Below are positions 1-12,300 of a stretch of 64,000 nt of DNA, one piece after another (position 1 is the first letter of the stretch; every line of letters starts with the position of its first letter). The position numbers and the translations under genes are program-made. The notes under the pieces were generated by a model. The model was not told where the DNA came from. It ran no database searches and saw only the letters and a program-made list of their open reading frames with translations. The stretch is taken from positions 2,496 through 66,495 of the forward strand of contig VXBA01001647.1 in NCBI GenBank assembly GCA_013399895.1, in the 5' to 3' direction. Source of the stretch: Serilophus lunatus (lineage: Eukaryota; Chordata; Aves; Passeriformes; Eurylaimidae).

Positions 1-46
1 GAGGGAGGGAGGGAGGAAGGGAGGAAGGGAGGAAGGGAGGAAGGGA
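1..46. repeat. (GGGA/GGAA)n purine microsatellite, cut by window edge
   Basis: An almost pure purine tetranucleotide repeat made of GAGG, GGGA and GGAA units fills the first 46 bases and is cut by the window start. All bases are A or G until the repeat breaks at CTTATGG. It is a simple repeat with no coding meaning, and its full length is unknown. Confidence 0.95.
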
Positions 47-918
47 CTTATGGTCAGTTCCAGTATGAGACTTGGGGTTTCTCGTTCTGACACTATTCTG
101 ACATTATTGCTGGGCAGTCACATTTTGGAAAGATGTTAAGCACTTGATAATGCAGCAGGGATATAGGGAACTCTTAGAAGCACATCTGCACCCAGACCCT
201 TGTATTCTCATGGTTCTAGGCACTTCTGAAAACCCAATAGCAATGCTTTAATACTGAAAAGTTCCCCCCTTGCCTTTTCTCCTGCAACTTTTAGTCTCTC
301 TGTCTCAGTTGCTCAATGTCCTATGTAGAAACAGAGAAGAATGCAGTAAGGCATCAAAAGACTGGGAGATGTCCACGGGCAGGAGGAAAAGGGACCATAT
401 GAGTATGTAAGACAGATGCAAGTGTTGGTTGGCAGCTTTGCAAAGGAAGGGTCACTTCTATATCATACTTCTGACTGGGAATCTGAAATCCACGTCTGAG
501 ACGTTGTAACCCTCTGCTCAACCACTTGCTCTCTGCACACACCAAGAATAAAACATAATCACTGCCTGCTGATCCTCACTGTGGATTTGGAATCTGCTCT
601 GTGCCCCGCCCCCTGAAGTTGGCAGAAAGGCACTTCTAGATCCCAGCAAGTGGTTCTTTCCCACAGCAGGCTCCCCTGATGTCCTCCTGCTGAGGAATTC
701 TTCTTGCAGCTAGTCCTTAGGTCTTTATTTCCTTAGGCTTTATTTCTTGGCTGTTTCATGCATATTTGAACCTTGGTTCTCACTCCCGGGACCTGCAACC
801 GTAGTTCTCTTCCAGTAGAAATGCCAAGTCTAAAGACAACATAATCAATGTGACTATTTTTGAAAGAATGAGCTCAGGTGTGACTCGACTTCCAGTCAGA
901 TTTGCTAATTTTTTGCCT
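47..918. other. Unique non-coding sequence, no gene recognised
   Basis: This stretch shows no recognisable repeat, RNA gene or exon. The only open frame of note is 63 codons on the minus strand (354-545), with no recognisable motif, and it is most likely a chance frame. The sequence is CpG-poor, so it does not look like a promoter. Confidence 0.6.
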
Positions 919-1028
919 GCCTCTCTTCCTCTCTCTCTCTCTTCTCTCTTTTATCTCTTTTTTTTCTCTTTTTCTTTCTTTCTTTCTCTCTTTCTTTCTC
1001 TCTTTTTCCTCTCTCATTTTCTTTCTCC
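919..1028. repeat. Polypyrimidine tract (CT/TTTC)n, about 110 bp
   Basis: A run of C and T made of CT, TTTC and CTTT units, interrupted by only two A bases (about 952 and 1016). Open frames over it on either strand (rich in Ser/Leu/Phe on plus, Lys/Arg/Glu on minus) are produced by the low-complexity sequence and are not genes. Long homopurine/homopyrimidine tracts can form triplex DNA, which is a general property and not shown here. Confidence 0.95.
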
Positions 1029-3180
1029 AATGACCTTTTCCAAGGAAAACACAACCATATCTTTTGCTGGAAGAAGAGCAAAAGAATGGAAATTGACTCA
1101 ATATGTTCTGTAACAACTCACAGTTGAAATTCATGAAAGTTGAAATTGGACTAATTTAGACCAAAAATAAGGCTATGCCTTATTTTATTTTTTCTCTCTT
1201 TTTTTTTTTTAATTTAACAGTAAAAATTAATCACTGCCACAGCTTAAAAGTGTCTGTAAGATTTTCCATAACTAGCAACTTATATAACAGCATTGGATGG
1301 CCTTTAAAAAGAAAAATCAAATTCAAGTATAAATTAATTCAGGGAAGACCTATGACCTCTGATACATGGGATCAGATGGTCACAGTAGTGGTTTTTAGCT
1401 TTACAATCTATTAATTAGATCTTTCTATTCCATTCTCTGGGATCACCCTTTCAATTCCACTTGAGTTCCTGGAGATTTTTCTTCTCAGGCACTTAGACAG
1501 GAGGCAGGTCTATTAAAAATACCATTAACCCCTGCAAAGCTCATTTAGCTGCTACCATTTCTCATGTGCAGACACCTCCTGCTCATCAGATGACAACACA
1601 GTGTCTAGAAGAAAAGCCCAAATCCTAGAACAGTAAGGCAAGCCTTGGAAAATCTTAATATGTGTTTGGGCATCAACCACATTGTGGAGCACATTTGCAA
1701 TGGCAATGACAGCCAAATGTGGCTGTAGCTCATTCTCCAGCTCAAATTCCTCTTGTACCTATAAATCTTGGAACTATATATGGCTTGAACTTCAAAGTGC
1801 TCTTGAAGAAGTTAATCTGAGCATGGATGGTAATTTATTGATGGAGTCTACCCAAACCAGGCACAGGCCAACCCACCAGTAGGTCGTTTGACTCTTGTTA
1901 AGCACAGTATAGTTATTTTCAAGATGTGCTATAAACAGCTGAGACTAATCTGAATAAGAAACATTTCATCCCAGTTTGCTTGAGTCTGATCACCCATTCT
2001 TCACTTAAAGGCAGAAGTTTTGCATAATTATCACTGGCTCAAGAATATTTCTCTTCCTTTTTTATATTTTTAATTTTCATTTTCTATTTCCTCAAGATGC
2101 AATATTTTAATTTAATACTATCATTCAACTTTTGACACCACACTATGAAAACTGTGTGTTTGGGACACCTTTCCCATTTGGGCACACCTAGGTACCCTAT
2201 TATTACTAGAGTACCTCCAAACTTCATTATAAATATAACTAAAGGATAGAGACACCCAAATCAGCTCTAAACTTATTTCTTCAGACTGTGTTAGTACCCC
2301 AGGATAGCAGCATGGACTTCAGTATACACAGATTTTTTTTCTGACCTGTGACATTCATCACCAGTCAGCACACACTAAGATAAGACTAAACTGCTAATTC
2401 TACGTGAATTGCTTAATCACTGAGACAGCTAAATGGTTTAAATTATTTGGGGTTTTGGTAAATACGTAATTTAAAGAGATAGCAGTTATTGCTACTGTTA
2501 TTTCCATTTTTATCCTTATTTGTAGTGCAGAGATAATTTTTACAATCATTGACTTGATACGACTCTTTCTTAAAAACTCAGAAATGCACTTTTTTTATAG
2601 TAGGGGTGTAAACCTACAACAGATCATGAGGCCAGAAAGCAATTTAAATCTTCTCCTAGTATGAAAAATATTAGATACATTTCACATTACTGTTTGCTCT
2701 TTATCAGAGTGAGATGCTGATTGCTGTCAGACCAAAATCCCTCCAGTAGGACAAGATCCATCGCACTTAACTGTATGTATCTAGTGGGATCACTTGTATG
2801 AAAGCCAGTCACCTTCAGTTCCTTTTATGTCACTACATAATTTTAAGACTCAGTTATTCTGCCTTATTTTAAATGTCTACTGTAGGGTGAGCTGAATCAC
2901 AGCCTAAAAGTGCCCATTTCTCCCCACTAGCTATAAAAAAGCCTTACAACTGGCTCAGCTGCAGACATCTGCACTGCAACCCTTCCCTGTTGATCAGCCT
3001 TGTGTCTGCTGTCTCCAGCAATTGCCATTTTAATGGACTAAGAGGACATGTGCCAAAATATCACTATTGAATAGCATTAATAAAATTATGTAGGCAGCCA
3101 GTGTCAGTCATACAGCAGATGTTTAAGTGCTGCAGACACACCGTGATTTTCTGAAGGATGTAGTTGTAGGTGGCCTAGGG

Positions 3181-3206
3181 AAAAACAAACAAACAAACAA
3201 ACAAAA
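3181..3206. repeat. (AAAC)n short simple repeat
   Basis: Five consecutive AAAC units, slightly extended by flanking A and C bases, followed by an ACC-rich stretch. It is a short simple repeat with no other feature attached. Confidence 0.85.
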
Positions 3207-3453
3207 CCACCACCAAACCTTTTTTATGTGGATACCCATTTCCATACATCAAAGTATGACAAGCAGTGGCTTAGGCAGTGAGCTTGGAAGCATGGCCAAT
3301 CACACAGAAAATCTGCAAAAAACTCCCAAATTTAGTTGTTGCACTCCCAGAGATGTGAATTGCACACTTGGTGTTTTTATTGAAACTAAGTAAGTTTTAA
3401 AATTTTGACTAAATTTAGATTATGAAAGAGATACCTTCCCTCTTGTTGATTAC

Positions 3454-3492
3454 AATAATTGATTTATCTGTTGATTACAGATATCAATTATT
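3454..3492. other. Imperfect inverted repeat (hairpin-forming)
   Basis: AATAATTGAT at 3454-3463 pairs perfectly with ATCAATTATT at 3483-3492. Inside it ATCTG (3466-3470) pairs with CAGAT (3478-3482), leaving a two-base bulge and a seven-base loop (TTGATTA). The 15 base pairs are mostly A-T. It could be chance or the relic of a small inverted-repeat transposon. It is too short to call a microRNA precursor. Confidence 0.7.
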
Positions 3493-4624
3493 ATGGAGAT
3501 AAGGAATGTAAAAATCTTCAAAGACTTGTCTTTGAATTTTTATGTCGTATCTGTAGCTTTGAAAAGTTTCCTCAGAATCTCTATTTAGTCACTGAAAATG
3601 TTGCTTTGTTGCATAGGTAGGGAAACAAAGAATTACAGTGCTCTTTTCTTTGGACAGTTATCTTTTTGCCATGTTTCCTGAACTCATATCTATGTTAATA
3701 AAACAATCTATCATGACTGTTTTCCCAGCTTATAAAACTCCCATTCTTCAGAGCTGATAGCAGCTGTTTTGTAGCTGTCATACTACATAATATGGGTAAG
3801 GTCACTCCCTGTAGCAAATTTGCAAGCTAAATTAGAGAATTTGATCTTATGCCAAGTTTTAAAAGAAGAAATACCACATTATGGTCAACTGTGGTGTCCA
3901 GGGTTTAATGTATTCCTTATTAAAATCAATGGAAAGTTTGCTTCAATGAGAGTTGGATGCAGTTCTAATTATGTGTCGACAAATGCTTCCCGTATGCCAG
4001 TTGCAGTGTTAGAACTGCTGTTGATTAGATGTCCTGACAATGTACTCTTCAGTTCTGTGGCCAGTGAAACAATTAACTTCTATTGTCAACATTAAATTTA
4101 ATTAAAACTAATTTTCATATTGAACACCAGATAATTCACCCTGATATTTAGTTAGAGAGTAGTCCTGCTCCCAGTTCTACCAGCACAGTTTTCCACATGT
4201 TGTAATAGTGTAACTGCTGGTAGTAACTGCAAAATGACCAGTACTCCTCAAATTGCTTTCTAGACACAACAAAACTATAACAATACTGACTACGGTTCTC
4301 CTGTAGAACCGTTCTCCTCCTGGTCTTTTTCTGTATCATGCTGCTTCCTTTGTCAATAGTAGTGAAGATTATTAAAAACCTTAGACTGAACTACAGGTTC
4401 AAGCATTAGTCTTCCTGCTGGTTTCAGTGTAGGGATGAAGATCTCAAAGGAATAAACACAGGAAATAATAAGGAAAATCAAGGATTTTAGAATAATAAAT
4501 CTTTGATGTTAATGTAGAAAATGGTCACCTGGTAACTGGACTTTATATTGGGGTGAAACTTTCTAATAAGTTAATTTTTAAGTGTATTTCATGTTCTGCT
4601 ATGAGACTGGTTCCATGTATTGAT

Positions 4625-4626
<2 letters not shown>

Positions 4627-4678
<52 letters not shown>
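4627..4678. repeat. (GT)26 dinucleotide microsatellite
   Basis: Fifty-two bases of uninterrupted GT, 26 copies, preceded by TGATG and followed by TACCCAG. A frame reading Cys-Val through it is an artefact. Pure dinucleotide arrays this long are usually length-variable between individuals. Confidence 0.98.
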
Positions 4679-4681
<3 letters not shown>

Positions 4682-5345
4682 CCAGTAGTTTTTCTTACAG
4701 CTGTTGTTTGATGATTGATCTTTTTACCCTCAATGAATCATTGTTCTCTCTCTTTCTCATTTCTGTCCCTCTGCATTTAATTTCTTTTCTGGGTTGGGGG
4801 CCATTGCTGGCTGAGGATCTATCCCTCTTGTAACTGAGACAGAGCTATTTCTGCTCCTTAGCCCCTGCTGTGCCAGAGGATTTATTTGTGTGAGGGTATT
4901 TGTTTCTGAGCATTGGATCAGACCACGAAAGGAGCAGTTTGGGAGGTAAGGAATGCTGGGAACAGCTTTGTGTCAGCTCTGCCTGATGAAATCAGCCCAG
5001 TGCCTGATTTTCAAAGTCTCCCTTTTACCTAACTCTCAGATTTTCCAAAGCTAGCTGTCCATGACATGAGACTCCACTATTTTAGAAGTCCTTGCTCTGC
5101 CCAGTTCATAGTAATCTTTCAGGCACTTCCTTTTGTGTGCCTGCCTCCACTTCACACTGGGCAACGGGCGAAGGTGGTCTCTGCAATATTTCACTGCAGG
5201 CTCCAGTGGCACTACACAACCAACAGAATTCTGAGGTTTTATGCCAGGCAAGGATCTGTCCCATACTCCTTCCAAGTATATGGTAAAGAATTATGTTTGT
5301 TGACAGCACAATATGTTCATATGGAAATAGGCAGGCTTTCATTAT

Positions 5346-5387
5346 TAAAAAAAAAAATTTAAAAAAAAAAAGTAAGGCTAAAAAAAA
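5346..5387. repeat. A-rich low-complexity tract
   Basis: Three runs of seven to eleven A bases separated by TTT and GTAAGGCT. No gene body precedes it that would mark it as the tail of a processed pseudogene. Confidence 0.8.
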
Positions 5388-7862
5388 TTAAGACTATTTG
5401 ATTCAAAAAGGAGTCAGAATAACTTCAAAAGCAGCTGCTCACAACTTTAAAATTAATTCACCATCCATACTGTCTGGAGGAAATAAGATGTGAATTCAAC
5501 TACCATAAGAGATCACAACATAGGTCCAGCATGAATAAGTATTGTGAGGCTTATAATTAATAGCAAGATATACAAATTAATCAGCAATTCTTACTGTGGG
5601 ACAATAATCTAATGTCAGATACTCACAGAACCTGGGAGGTAGTCCCACTGAAAAAAAACCCCCATGAAGAGCACCTCAATGAACTAAAGACCATGATACA
5701 GACTATATTCAGTAGAAAATTTCAATTCTTTGGTATTCTTGGTAAAGGAAACTAGAGTGTTGCTCTGAGTGTTTAATAAAGCCAGCTAGTATGGTCAAGT
5801 GTGAGGTCCAATACCTTCTTTCTACAGTTTTAAATCTTCTCTACTTGGAAAAAAAAGAATATAATTTAGCAACTTTTTTCCTTCCTAGGGACAACAATCC
5901 CACATCACTAGTGTTTTGTCAGTGTACTTCACAGTATATACTTTTTTGGGGGTAAAGAAATAAACATTTAGCTATTTTTCTTATAGCATTATCAACAGCA
6001 TTGCAAATACATCAGTTTAATATAATCAAGTGAGCTGGAGTGAAGAATGGCTGTAAGTAAGGCTTGCACATAATAAACTAAATTAAACAAAGCAGAAAAG
6101 ATTGCATATGGTTCTAAGTAATGTTATTTTTCCTCTTAATCCTCAAATAGAGTCACTAAATTACACTTCTAGATTTAGTTATGATATTTACAAATTACTT
6201 AACTGTGCCTTTAAAGAGGGGAAACTGGCTACAAATGGGGGCAAGCTCATAATTTAAGCTTGCAGTGGTGCCAGCACAGAGTAAACGCTTATTACTGGGG
6301 TATTTTTGGCCATGGGGAATTCTCTTTCCCTAAGAACAAATCACAGAAAAGCATATTTGTATTACATCTTCCAAATCTGGCATTCAGGCTTTATGTAAAT
6401 ATACAAGACAGAGGACCTTTCTTTTTAAAATGCTAAGAACTAGAGGCACAGCTGAGATTTGTTGGAGAATATTTCCTTCTAAATTATTTGAATAAGAAAC
6501 CCAAAAACTAAAATAAAAAAAATTATGGAAAGAAGAATGAACAGGAAAGTATTGTATGAAAAACATGGCATCTTGCTGGAGGCTTCATAAAATTTGCTTC
6601 TTCCTTCCTCTCCTAAATATAGCACCTCTAAGTATTAAAAAACCAAAAGTTCAAAAGAACTTCACCAGTTTTGTTTCTTTATAACTGAAAACAGAAGGTG
6701 TTTTTTTTTAAGATTGTATCATTCTTGAGTTCATTTGCCCAGTTGGCCTCTGAAATACTCTCTCATCTTTTGATATCCATTGTACTTTAAATATTTTTTT
6801 TCTCCAGAATACCTTTCATCTAACATCTGCCTCCTTTTTCTTGGTAGAGAACCACAGTGCAGACCTAGAATTTGGAAAAAGTGCAAAGAAATACAGTCCA
6901 AAAAAACTCAGATGTAGCACCGTGATTTACAGAATATTAAACAGAGTTAATTTTGGCAGGAGCTAAATAAAGGCTATGTCATACAGTGAACAGAGCTGGG
7001 CAATTCTCAGAACAACTTTGGAGAGCAACTGGAGTCCAGAGAGCTCAGGGTAGTTAAGTACAAATTTAATGTTAGGAAAAATTTGGTGGGTAAAGAAAGA
7101 AAAATGGCAGCAGCACTGTTGGCAATAGTGTAGGACTCTGCCTGTATGAACTTTGATGGTTTGATGTTACTCAGTTCTTGGGGATCTCTTCCCACCATGT
7201 ACACTTTACCAAAGAGTTACCAGCTAACACCCATCAAAAAAATTAAATTCTTATATTCATAGAGTTAGAAAGATACACCATCACATTATGGTGCCTGAAA
7301 TTAGCCCCAGACAGATACTTCAAATGGGGTGGGAAATTGTTTAGATTTCAACAGGGGTAGAAACACCTGCAGGCTTTATTCTTATAAATCGTTTTACTTG
7401 TGTTCATTACGTCCATAGGGGAGAAATAAATAAAAAAAAAAAGTTACTTGTGTTTCTAAGATCCATTTCTAACAATTTTTAGCATTACACAGCTTAAAGA
7501 TGATAAAGTTACATCTCAGTGAAGCCACAGTGAAATACATGATGATTAAGTTGGAAACGAGACCTGTAGAGAGCATAGAAACCAGTCTCTTCCTCTAACT
7601 GTCATTTAGGATTTCCCCCAGCATCCAACTTTGCAAGCTGAGACCAAATGAAGCAAAAGTTCATTTCCTCAGTGTTACTGTTCAGGATCACCCTCCAAAA
7701 CTAACTTGGTAAGCTGAGCCTTCTCACCTGCCTCAGAAACTCCGCTCCAAACTACCTCCCTCCTCCTTTTCCAGGATGAAAAAACCCACTCTTTTCAGTC
7801 TTTTTTATATTTTTATTCAGATTTTCACGCCTTTTTTTTTTTTTTAAATCTGTTGATAATTC

Positions 7863-7880
7863 TCTCAAGTATACTTGAGA
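7863..7880. other. Perfect 18-bp palindrome
   Basis: TCTCAAGTATACTTGAGA is identical to its reverse complement over all 18 bases, with no spacer. By simple 4^-9 arithmetic about 0.2-0.3 such sites are expected in 64 kb of random sequence, so it is mildly unusual. No flanking element explains it. Confidence 0.95.
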
Positions 7881-8172
7881 TGATTCACTGGTTCCCCCTC
7901 CTTAATTCTGTGGGGTGAGTCCAAACACAAAACCCAGTCATAACAAGAGTAGCTCTCCATTACACACAGCTTTTGGAGATGATATTGGACTTAATCCTTC
8001 TAGAATGCATAGAAACTTCTGAAAACTGAAACACTTTTTAAAATTTCATAATAATTTAAATATCACATACTATGAGTATTCCCCAGTGTCTTTCTCTTCT
8101 GGGTGTCCAGTAGAGACAATGCATGAGAGATTAATCACAGAGATCTGGCTTTTGGAGGGCTTTGTCTGAAAG

Positions 8173-8192
8173 CTTTTCACACCTTTTCACAC
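8173..8192. repeat. 10-bp tandem duplication
   Basis: CTTTTCACAC is present twice back to back. This is a small local duplication with no neighbouring gene or element. Confidence 0.9.
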
Positions 8193-9340
8193 CTCTCCCT
8201 TCAGACTGGGTTAGCAGTGTCTGCTCACAGGTTGCCCAGATCCAAAGGCTGGCATTTCTTGCCCCCCACAGCTATTTTTGCTGCCAGAACAAGGAATATG
8301 TCAGCCCCAGCTGACGTGCCAGTTTGTGGGTCTCTGAGAGCGATAGATTTTTCATTTCAGATCGACAGATACAATACTGTAGCCAATATACAAGCTCTCT
8401 ACTTTAACGCTCCACATCCAATAACCAGAAGCTTTTTTCCCTGTTTCATGGAAGATGCTGTCCTTGTTCAGCTGATTGCAACCTAATGAAATCATAAATG
8501 CAGGGATGACAAGCATCCTTCAGTGTTTAGGACTGACCTTGAGATCACCTTCTAGTCCAGATTTGCAGAGTAACTTTTAAACAACCCCATAGCACGCTTC
8601 CAAATGTCCCCTCTAGCCACAAGAGCAGTGCAGATGAGCAACCTGGCATGCAGGGGACCCACCTCCACCCTCTTCCAGACACCTTTCTGCATTGCTTCTG
8701 AGTCTGGAGCATCACCTGCCTCTCACAAAATCCCCTGTTCTTCACTTTGAAGTCTTCCTTTCCCTTCTCTACTGCCCAAATGAAAGAGGAGACAACCTCT
8801 GTGTGTATCATCACTAGAAGTGGTCTGGAAGGACACATTTTACAGGTCTCTTCAGGGAATAAGAAGCCTATTCCATAGGGTACAGGACATAGTAGAGAGA
8901 GAAGTATGCTTTTGTTTCAGGTTGGTCAAGGATAAAGAACTAGTACTTACATCTCTAAAAATCTTTTTTCTGAAAAATTAAAAAGATAAAAAGTTAAAAT
9001 AGAGAGTTCCTCCAAACTACTGTTTTAAAAGGAAGATGAATAGGTCTGGGCTTCTCCAGCATTTTCCTATGTATTGAAAAAGTGGGTCACTGAAGGAACT
9101 ATGCCAACCAAATGCTGAGGTGTTTCTGGAATTGCATCACTTGTATGAAGAAGCTTCAGCCTCAGAGCTGGCCAGTGAAAACCAAAAAGGCCAGTCTCGA
9201 GGTCTGTGTGCACATTATTTTTTTTGGTGGGTTTGTTTCAGAGGCAATTTTTCTGTACATGACCTTGTGGCTCCCGAACAACAGCAATTTGCTGAGCTCA
9301 CTGCATTACAGAGCAAAGATGTGAGTCAAAACACTTGAGG

Positions 9341-12300
9341 TCTTTCCCACAGGCATTGCATGACCTTGGGCAATTCACTTCAGGACTGCTTGAAGATCAG
9401 TTATTAAACAGCAACACCCTGATTTAGTGAAATAAATAAGATGCCTTTATTGCTGGCATCTGGCAGGCATCCTCACCTTCCAATGAAAATCTGAGCACCT
9501 TTTTAATGAAGTGTGCTGGAGCCACAAGCCCAATTCTGCTTCCAAAAAGAAATGAGAAAGCATGCCTCCTTAGATGCCAAGCTAACCTTTCAAGTGCCCA
9601 AATTCGGAATCATGAAGGTTTTTTCCTTGGTATTTCTCTTTCAGCCTGTAAAACAGTGAGATCCATTTACTCAACAGACATAACATTTTGAAATTAAGTT
9701 AGCTGTTTGGAAACTTTTAAAACTTACAGCTGAAGAGGCCCACCAAGGCTTACAGTTCTTCAGTAATTGCAGCTATTAAAACACATATTTTGCTTGTGAA
9801 TGTCAGTGTTTGATGCTTCTACAAACAGCATTCACAAGCCATAAGCAGTTGCAGTCGCAGTCAGTCATGTAGGAAGGAGAAATGGAAATTTTGGAAATGG
9901 GCTTTTAGGGTGGGGAAAGGTTCAGGAAAGGGAATTCCTATCAGAAAAATAGACCCTGTGTAGGACCTACATGTGGAAAATCACCCCACAGAGACCTTCA
10001 TAATTTTGGTTGTTATGCAAAACAACACAGCTGTCACAAAGAGAGAAATGGCTGACCATATCTTATATGGTCCTCATATAATATTCAAATCTGTATTTTC
10101 CATTGATTAATTAGGAAGTGCACCAATGCATAGGCAGTGGTTAATAGTTCCTTAGCTTAGGCAAAGAAGCTACAGTGTCCTAAACAGTTCGAGTCACATT
10201 GCTGTGCCCACATTCCTGTAACTATCTCTTTTTAAGGTTGCTCATTGCTAAGCTAATACAAGCTGAAATGAAAATACAGACTGACAAAAAGAAAATACGA
10301 AATGCAAATGTGTCGGTCTGAAGGAAACTCAAGCACCCAAGACCATGCCATGGACAGCCACAATTCAAAGAGTGTTCTGTTCAAAATAATGTAATTGCTG
10401 CATTTCAAACTCTTAATTTCCGTTCATTCACACTGGAAAATTTTCCTCTCCTTAAATTTTGTTATATGTCTTATTACATTGGTGAGGTTATTTGTCTCAA
10501 TTTAACTAAACTTGTCTTAGCAATTTACTGTGCTATTTTTGCCGACAAAGGGGTCAGGTCTTTGTCTTTTAACAGCCACATGTTTTTATTTTTCTGTCTC
10601 AACAAATAATTTGCAAAAAAAGAAATACAAAATTTCATGAGAAAAGGCCCATTTGTCCATCTGTCTTGTAGTCCCAAGTCATCTACTTCAGTATGAAGTG
10701 ATAGATATATTATCTCTAGTAGTTGTTCTGCATTCATGCTAAACCAACTCTCCTTAGTTTCTTTCTATCTGTGTTTAATCACAATATTCTGAACTGCACT
10801 GTCAACAAAATACCTCTTTTCCAATGAGAAAAATTATTAATTTTTATGTGACCAGAACTAATAAGCATTTCCACATACAGTTTTTAGAACTTGCTTTCTT
10901 CTCCTTGATGTAACCTTGAGTCTGAATTTCCATGGTTTATATTATTCAGTTTGGGTATAACACCCCTATAATTTCTTTCCTATTTAGTACTTATGTTCTC
11001 AAAATTAATCCCATCTTAGAAAAGCTTTTTGTCTAAGACTGTCTGCAAATAAATCACTGTATTCTTAGATAATGGAAATTGTCAGTGATTAAATTCAATT
11101 TGATAGGGTATGACTGAAATTTTGCTGACTAGCTATCAACAGTGTCTTGATTTTAGGTTTGGCTCATCATTATATCTCCTACACTTACAGCTGCCTGTCC
11201 TTTCCTTCAGCAGTTCTCCATATTTCTTTTTGCAGATTTTTTTTTTGCAGGCTCATGAATATATGGGTATTTGGCAGTGATTTTGTAACGTATAATCACA
11301 ACTGAAAATTATAGTGATCCCATTTGTGTTATTATAGCTTAAGAATGTGTCAGACTTTCCATTTTAAACCTTTTACTCTAAAGAATCCACAACTGGTCTT
11401 TCTTTACTGCCAAATATTTCTGCAAAATTTTTGATAAGAATAATGCTATTTATTAAATTGAAATTTTTCTCAGGACTTCTGGCAGTGAGTGTTTCTCCTG
11501 AAACTCAAAAAAAAAAAAATCTCTAATTTCCTGTCTCTTTATTCAGTGACTCCATTTTAGCCAAAAAAAAAAAAGTTAGATGGGTTGCTTTTTAAGGACC
11601 TGTAGTATTAATGTGGTAGTGTATAAAAGGGATTACTTGAGAATGACTGGAATTATTTCCTTTCATTGGAAACATAATAGGTTCCTTCAAGATAGAGCCA
11701 AGATTTTTCTGCCAGAGAAACAAGAAAATGGAGAAGAGAATCAGTTCTCTAGTCTGATCACACAGATTTATTTATTTTTAAATATATTATCATGCTAAAT
11801 AAACCAGATCTTCTCACACCCCAGGGCTTCCTGTACTTATAGGGAACTATAGTTGTAAAATCAGAAAGTGCTCTGCTAGAACTGGGAATAGGACAAGAAA
11901 CCTAAAGAGGAACCAAAGCAATACTGACCAGGAGACACTCGCAGTAGCTGCTTCCTTGACATTTAACACTGACCTCATTAAAAGCCAGGATCCTTGTTTT
12001 GTGGCCCCTTACAACAGCTCTAAATGTTGCATGCAACACATCCTTCTCTTCTTGCCTTCAACAGAAGGAAAAACAGTACAAATGTAGTAAAATGTGGTTT
12101 TACAGCTTCTTAAACCTAGAAAACGGTGGAGTGGGTGACTGCAAGTATCTCTCACCTCGTCACTCAAATCTTAGCTATTCTCAACTTCCAAATCTTTGTT
12201 CTTCCCAAGGCAGCATAATCAAATTTTTTTTGAGCTTCAGCTGCCTATTCTGCCACCAACTCCTGTAGGACCTTGGGCAAACAGCATAACCCAGATTTCC

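Larger units (their letters stand above)
1029..4626. other. AT-rich unique sequence, no gene recognised
   Basis: AT-rich sequence with many TTTAAT/TTATTT stretches. It contains a short (AAAC)n run at 3181-3206 and an imperfect hairpin at 3454-3492. Open frames reach only 91 codons (3820-4095, plus), have no recognisable domain and often lack an ATG start. No CR1 similarity was seen on either strand. Confidence 0.6.
4679..9340. other. Unique, AT-rich non-coding sequence
   Basis: No exon, RNA gene or CR1 copy could be recognised. The stretch contains A-rich tracts near 5346-5372 and 7430-7442, a poly-T near 7831-7845, an 18-bp perfect palindrome at 7863-7880 and a 10-bp tandem duplication at 8173-8192. 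The region around 5066-5342 has overlapping open frames on both strands (up to 98 codons) with no protein family resemblance. Frames open on both strands at once usually reflect a local shortage of stop triplets, not coding sequence. Confidence 0.6.

Noticed and set aside
850..1134. Frames rich in Ser/Leu/Phe (plus) and Lys/Arg/Glu (minus)
   Set aside because: They are translations of the polypyrimidine tract and not a gene.
4627..4833. 68-codon frame starting in the (GT) array
   Set aside because: The N-terminal Cys-Val repeat is the microsatellite. The remainder is short and unremarkable.
10120..10205. Possible tRNA gene with an A-box-like TAGGCAGTGG and a B-box-like AGTTCGAGTC
   Set aside because: The arms do not pair into a cloverleaf. 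The T-arm stem in particular is not complementary and no acceptor stem can be drawn.
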